Positions 4,149-6,345 of a stretch of 6,345 nt of DNA are shown one piece after another. Made by a program: the position numbers and the translations under genes. The stretch is taken from the NCBI GenBank assembly GCA_049520215.1, contig JBEKPZ010000393.1:1-6345 (forward strand). The letters are read 5' to 3'. A model generated the notes under the pieces. That model had not been told where the DNA came from, did no database searches, and worked only from the letters and a program-made list of their open reading frames with translations. The DNA comes from Bog-159 sp049520215. Its GTDB lineage: Bacteria; Acidobacteriota; Terriglobia; Bryobacterales; Bryobacteraceae. Numbering within the stretch: the stretch's first letter is position 1; the number at the start of each line of letters is the position of its first letter.

Positions 4149-5213
4149 ATGAATTGGTTTTATGTGCTCCTGCCCATTGCCGGGGTTCACGTCTGGTGGC
4201 CCGGCTTGGTGATCCTGGGGCTGGGCGTCGGGATTATCGGAGGCTTCTTTGGCATGGGCGGCGCCTGGATGGTCACGCCCGCCCTGAACGTCCTCGGTCT
4301 TCCGATGGCCTTTGCGATCGGGACCGACATCACCCATATGGCCGGAAAGTCGCTGATTTCCACGATGCGGCACGCCAAGTTCGGCAACGTCGATTACAAA
4401 CTCGCACTGATCATGGTCTTCGGCACCATCGGCGGACTGGAGATCGGCGCCCGCAACATCATGTGGCTGGAGCGCGTCGGAAAGATCGATCTGTATGTGC
4501 GCTGCGGTTACCTTGTCCTGCTGACCGGGATCGCCTGGCTGGTGTTTGCCGACGTGCTGAAGCGGCGGAACAAAGATCGCGCAGCCAAGGCCGCCGGCCG
4601 AACCGTGGATCAGCTCACCACCGGCATTGAATGGTACAAGACGCTGCAGCAGATCAAGATTCCGCCGGTGGTCAACTTCCCAAAGGCCGGTGTGCGCTGC
4701 TCGGTTTGGCTGCCGGTGGCGGTCGCCTTCTTTACCGGGTGGCTGGCGGGCGTGCTGGGAATTGGCGGCGGATTGATCCGCATGCCCTCGCTGATCTATC
4801 TGATCGGCTGCCCCACGCACGTGGCGGTGGGCACGGACCTCTTCGAAATCGCCGTCTCCGGGCTGTACGGCGCGGCAACTTACAGTTACAAGGGACGCGT
4901 GGAATTGTGGGCCGCGTTCATCATGCTGATCGGGGCGGCCGTTGGCGCGCAGATCGGCGCCGTGGCCACCAAATACGTCAAGGGTTACGGAATCCGCATC
5001 TTCTTCGGAATTGCCGTGGTGGGCTGCGACATATCCATTCTGATGAAGATTATCGCGGCCACGCACCCCAGCCTGAGATCGGTCCTGGACCTCTCCGCAA
5101 CCATTCTGGTTATGGGCCTGGTGTCGCTGCTTTCGCTATTCATCGTGATGAAGTTCGTGATGGGTGTGCGGGAAGAACTGGCCATGAAGAGAGAGGCGGT
5201 GTTGGTTGCATAG
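4149..5213 (+). CDS. TauE/SafE-family anion permease
   Basis: A 354-aa polytopic membrane protein of the sulfite/organosulfonate exporter TauE/SafE (DUF81) family. The two internal repeats are plain: GIIGGFFGMGGAWMVTPAL with FAIGTD (28-60), and GVLGIGGGLIRMPSLIYL with VAVGTD (201-230), each a glycine-rich signature leading into P-x-L and GTD. Spans are seen at about 19-38, 41-59, 85-103, 119-136, 184-205, 213-232, several between 255 and 305, and 313-338. A hydrophilic loop of about 45 residues (138-183) separates the halves, longer than in minimal TauE proteins. The SD GAGG (4139-4142) lies 6 nt before the ATG. The family exports sulfite, sulfoacetate or related anions; the substrate here is unknown. 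It is the centre of a three-gene cassette with the small TM protein upstream and the lipoprotein overlapping its stop. Confidence 0.88.
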   Translation: MNWFYVLLPIAGVHVWWPGLVILGLGVGIIGGFFGMGGAWMVTPALNVLGLPMAFAIGTDITHMAGKSLISTMRHAKFGNVDYKLALIMVFGTIGGLEIGARNIMWLERVGKIDLYVRCGYLVLLTGIAWLVFADVLKRRNKDRAAKAAGRTVDQLTTGIEWYKTLQQIKIPPVVNFPKAGVRCSVWLPVAVAFFTGWLAGVLGIGGGLIRMPSLIYLIGCPTHVAVGTDLFEIAVSGLYGAATYSYKGRVELWAAFIMLIGAAVGAQIGAVATKYVKGYGIRIFFGIAVVGCDISILMKIIAATHPSLRSVLDLSATILVMGLVSLLSLFIVMKFVMGVREELAMKREAVLVA

Positions 5214-5772
5214 AACGACTCTGGCGTTGATCGCCGCGGCGCTGGCCCTAGCGGGCTGCGGGCCTCTGGGCAAGGTGGAACAGGGCCGGGTCATCGCTTA
5301 TGACCCGCAAACGCGACAGGTGACCTTGATTCTGGAGGGCGCCGCCGCGACCCGATCCGGCCCCGGGGTTCTGCCGCCCGTCACCATCGAGGCACCCACG
5401 GATCCAAACGAAATGGGCCCCGCGCCGGCGGCTGGCGGCTTGCTCCTCCTCGACGCTAGGAACCGGCGCATCGTGATTTATGATCGCGCCACGCAAGCCT
5501 TCCGGACCATCCCCTACACGCCGCTCGCAGAGCGCCGCAATGTGGCCAAGAGCCCCGGGCCTCCGGTGGTGGACCGGGTCAAGAAAACCATTACCCTGTA
5601 CGCCGCAAAGGATCGCACTCTGATTACATTCGGCGTGTCCGACGACCTTCTGGCGATGCCCGCCGATACCTGGCGGGCTGGGGACGTCGTTCGCTACTAC
5701 TACAAAGACCCTGGCCAGGCGCTGCGATTGATGAACGTGACGCGGACGGATCTCTCCAAGGCCACCGGCTAG
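5206..5772 (+). CDS. Lipoprotein of the permease cassette, DUF4881-like
   Basis: A 188-aa lipoprotein. After MHRT comes a hydrophobic stretch and the lipobox L15-A-G-C18, so C18 should be lipidated and the protein anchored facing the periplasm. The mature part is beta-rich: GRVIAYDPQTRQVTLIL (27-43), RRIVIYDRATQAFRTIPY, a second KKTITLYAAKDRTLITFGV, and GDVVRYYYKDPGQALRLMN near the end. I recall similar proteins as DUF4881 in Desulfovibrio, next to DVU0149/DVU0150-type genes; that match is from memory. The start is TTG at 5206, overlapping the permease stop by 8 bp, consistent with translational coupling. The only SD-like sequence is purine-rich GAGAGG upstream. A TTG start is unusual but is required to include the complete signal peptide. 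No enzymatic motif is visible; it probably works with the permease. Confidence 0.75.
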   Translation: MHRTTLALIAAALALAGCGPLGKVEQGRVIAYDPQTRQVTLILEGAAATRSGPGVLPPVTIEAPTDPNEMGPAPAAGGLLLLDARNRRIVIYDRATQAFRTIPYTPLAERRNVAKSPGPPVVDRVKKTITLYAAKDRTLITFGVSDDLLAMPADTWRAGDVVRYYYKDPGQALRLMNVTRTDLSKATG

Positions 5773-5779
5773 TTGAGTT

Positions 5780-5820
5780 GTGGGGCAGGCCCTCGGCCTG
5801 CGGCGGCCTCCCAGGCCGTC
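5780..5820. repeat. Palindromic repeat element, copy A
   Basis: Begins with GTGGGGCAGGCC (5780-5791), identical to the left end of copy B. GCAGGCC (5785-5791) pairs with GGCCTGC (5795-5801) over a 3-nt loop. GGCGGCCT (5802-5809) pairs with AGGCCGTC (5813-5820) with one wobble, again over a 3-nt loop. It has the same tri-loop architecture as the cluster at 64-181. It starts 8 bp after the lipoprotein stop. Confidence 0.65.
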
Positions 5821-5846
5821 TCTTTTGGTTGCGGCTATGCTGCTCT

Positions 5847-5916
5847 GTGGGGCAGGCCATCGTTTTTCGTGGCCTGCCGCCGCTGGCAGACGACAAAAAA
5901 CGATCGTCTGCCCCAC
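5847..5916. repeat. Nested 70-bp palindromic element, copy B
   Basis: The outer ends GTGGGGCAG (5847-5855) and CTGCCCCAC (5908-5916) are perfect inverted repeats. ATCGTTTTT (5859-5867) is complementary to AAAAACGAT (5896-5904), so the whole element can form one long cruciform. It can also split into two hairpins: GCAGGCC/GGCCTGC (5852-5858/5871-5877) and GGCAGACGA/TCGTCTGCC (5885-5893/5904-5912), joined by GCCGCTGGC. It lies between converging genes and has T- and A-runs, so it may act as a bidirectional terminator, but its repeat ends point to a mobile or repetitive palindrome. Confidence 0.7.
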
Positions 5917-5931
5917 CGAAGCACCATTAAG

Positions 5932-6258
5932 TCACGGTCGCGGCTCGGCAGCCGTGATGGCATCCACCAGGATGATGTTGGTCTTCGTATCCAGCGTGCC
6001 GGACACCTTCACCTTCTGCCCGGCAAAGGCATCCGCCGCCTTGGCACTCCCGAGCAAATAAACATTGCCGCCTTCCACCAGCGCGTACTGCGATCCGGCT
6101 TTGACGCATTCGCGGACGCACCTGGCGTCCGGCTTCACGTTCATCGCGGTGTGATCGGCGCCGCACATCTTGTCGGTGACGATTCCTGTAAAAGTGCGCT
6201 TGGCCTGCGCCGAAACGAGCAGCGCGGCGGCGCCGAAGAAAACGATAACGGTCTTCAT
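5932..6258 (-). CDS. Small secreted MCGADH/CVREC protein, DUF5818-like
   Basis: A 108-aa exported protein. Residues 1-19 form a signal peptide (MKT, hydrophobic VIVFFGAAALLV, then SAQA with cleavage before KR). The mature part starts FTGIVTDKMCGADH (23-36), followed by a second cysteine pair CVREC (C47, C51) and KAGSQYALVEGGNVYLLG. It ends with a beta-strand pattern, GQKVKVSGTLDTKTNIILVDAI, like a small OB-type barrel. C32, H36, C47 and C51 could bind a metal or form disulfides in the periplasm. Comparable proteins are frequent in Acidobacteria, labelled DUF5818 or hypothetical (from memory); no function is known. The ATG 6258 has AGGAG (complement of 6271-6275) at 12 nt, somewhat long. An upstream in-frame TTG at 6300 would add a non-signal-like stretch and is less likely. 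It converges with the lipoprotein gene across the palindromic elements. Confidence 0.8.
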   Translation of the reverse strand: MKTVIVFFGAAALLVSAQAKRTFTGIVTDKMCGADHTAMNVKPDARCVRECVKAGSQYALVEGGNVYLLGSAKAADAFAGQKVKVSGTLDTKTNIILVDAITAAEPRP

Positions 6259-6345
6259 GGTATTTGGATTCTCCTGTTCTGTCGATTGATCTTGAGCCAA
6301 AGTTCGTTGTATCTGTCTTCGCTCAAAACTTCCTTCAATTGAAAA

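Noticed and set aside
4134..5066. A 310-aa open frame on the minus strand opposite the permease.
   Set aside because: The permease translation has clear TM spans and TauE repeats. The opposite frame is rich in His, Asp, Gln and Gly with no domain, typical of an antisense shadow in GC-rich DNA.
6259..6300. N-terminal extension of the small secreted protein from TTG 6300.
   Set aside because: It would put a polar stretch before the signal peptide and would run through the SD-like AGGAG used by ATG 6258.
1..6345. CRISPR array, tRNA, rRNA, integrase or insertion-sequence transposase.
   Set aside because: No spaced direct repeats of CRISPR type, no cloverleaf with T-loop GTTCRA or CCA context, and no transposase or integrase ORF were seen.

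Overview
GC-rich bacterial chromosome, most likely from an Acidobacteriota soil lineage close to Bryobacterales/Candidatus Solibacter. This is inferred from the gene mix (a DUF6807 secreted protein, a small secreted MCGADH/CVREC protein, a TauE-type exporter cassette) and from palindromic intergenic repeats ending in GCCCCAC. No rRNA or other taxonomic marker is present, so the assignment is tentative.

Layout. Positions 1-210 hold no gene but a train of six consecutive short hairpins. A UbiE/MenG quinone methyltransferase follows (238-960), apparently expressed from an extended -10 promoter with almost no leader. Positions 961-1670 form a 710-base region with no ordinary-length gene. It is not empty: it holds a 26-codon membrane-peptide ORF with a strong Shine-Dalgarno (SD) between two strong hairpins, and then a stretch with long-range complementary arms, GNRA-capped hairpins and a T-run terminator, resembling an undescribed structured RNA or 5' leader. 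Next come a TraR/DksA-type zinc-finger protein (1671-2051) and a NadD-like adenylyltransferase (2145-2753), separated by a three-fold 10-bp-periodic ATTCAG repeat and a GTAA-capped hairpin.

On the minus strand, a secreted DUF6807 ('PmoA family') protein (3694-2735) runs into the NadD-like gene and overlaps its 3' end. Divergent from it, a tight three-gene cassette reads rightwards: a small signal-peptide/one-TM protein (3828-4118), a TauE/SafE-family permease (4149-5213) and a lipoprotein overlapping the permease stop (5206-5772). From memory this resembles the Desulfovibrio DVU0150/DVU0149/DUF4881-lipoprotein neighbourhood. It is probably one envelope complex for anion or sulfur-compound export whose substrate is unknown.

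The right end has two palindromic repeat elements (5780-5820 and 5847-5916) between converging genes, then a small secreted cysteine-containing protein on the minus strand (6258-5932).

The least explained content is the 961-1670 region, the GCCCCAC palindrome family that appears at both ends of the window, and the function of the exporter cassette.
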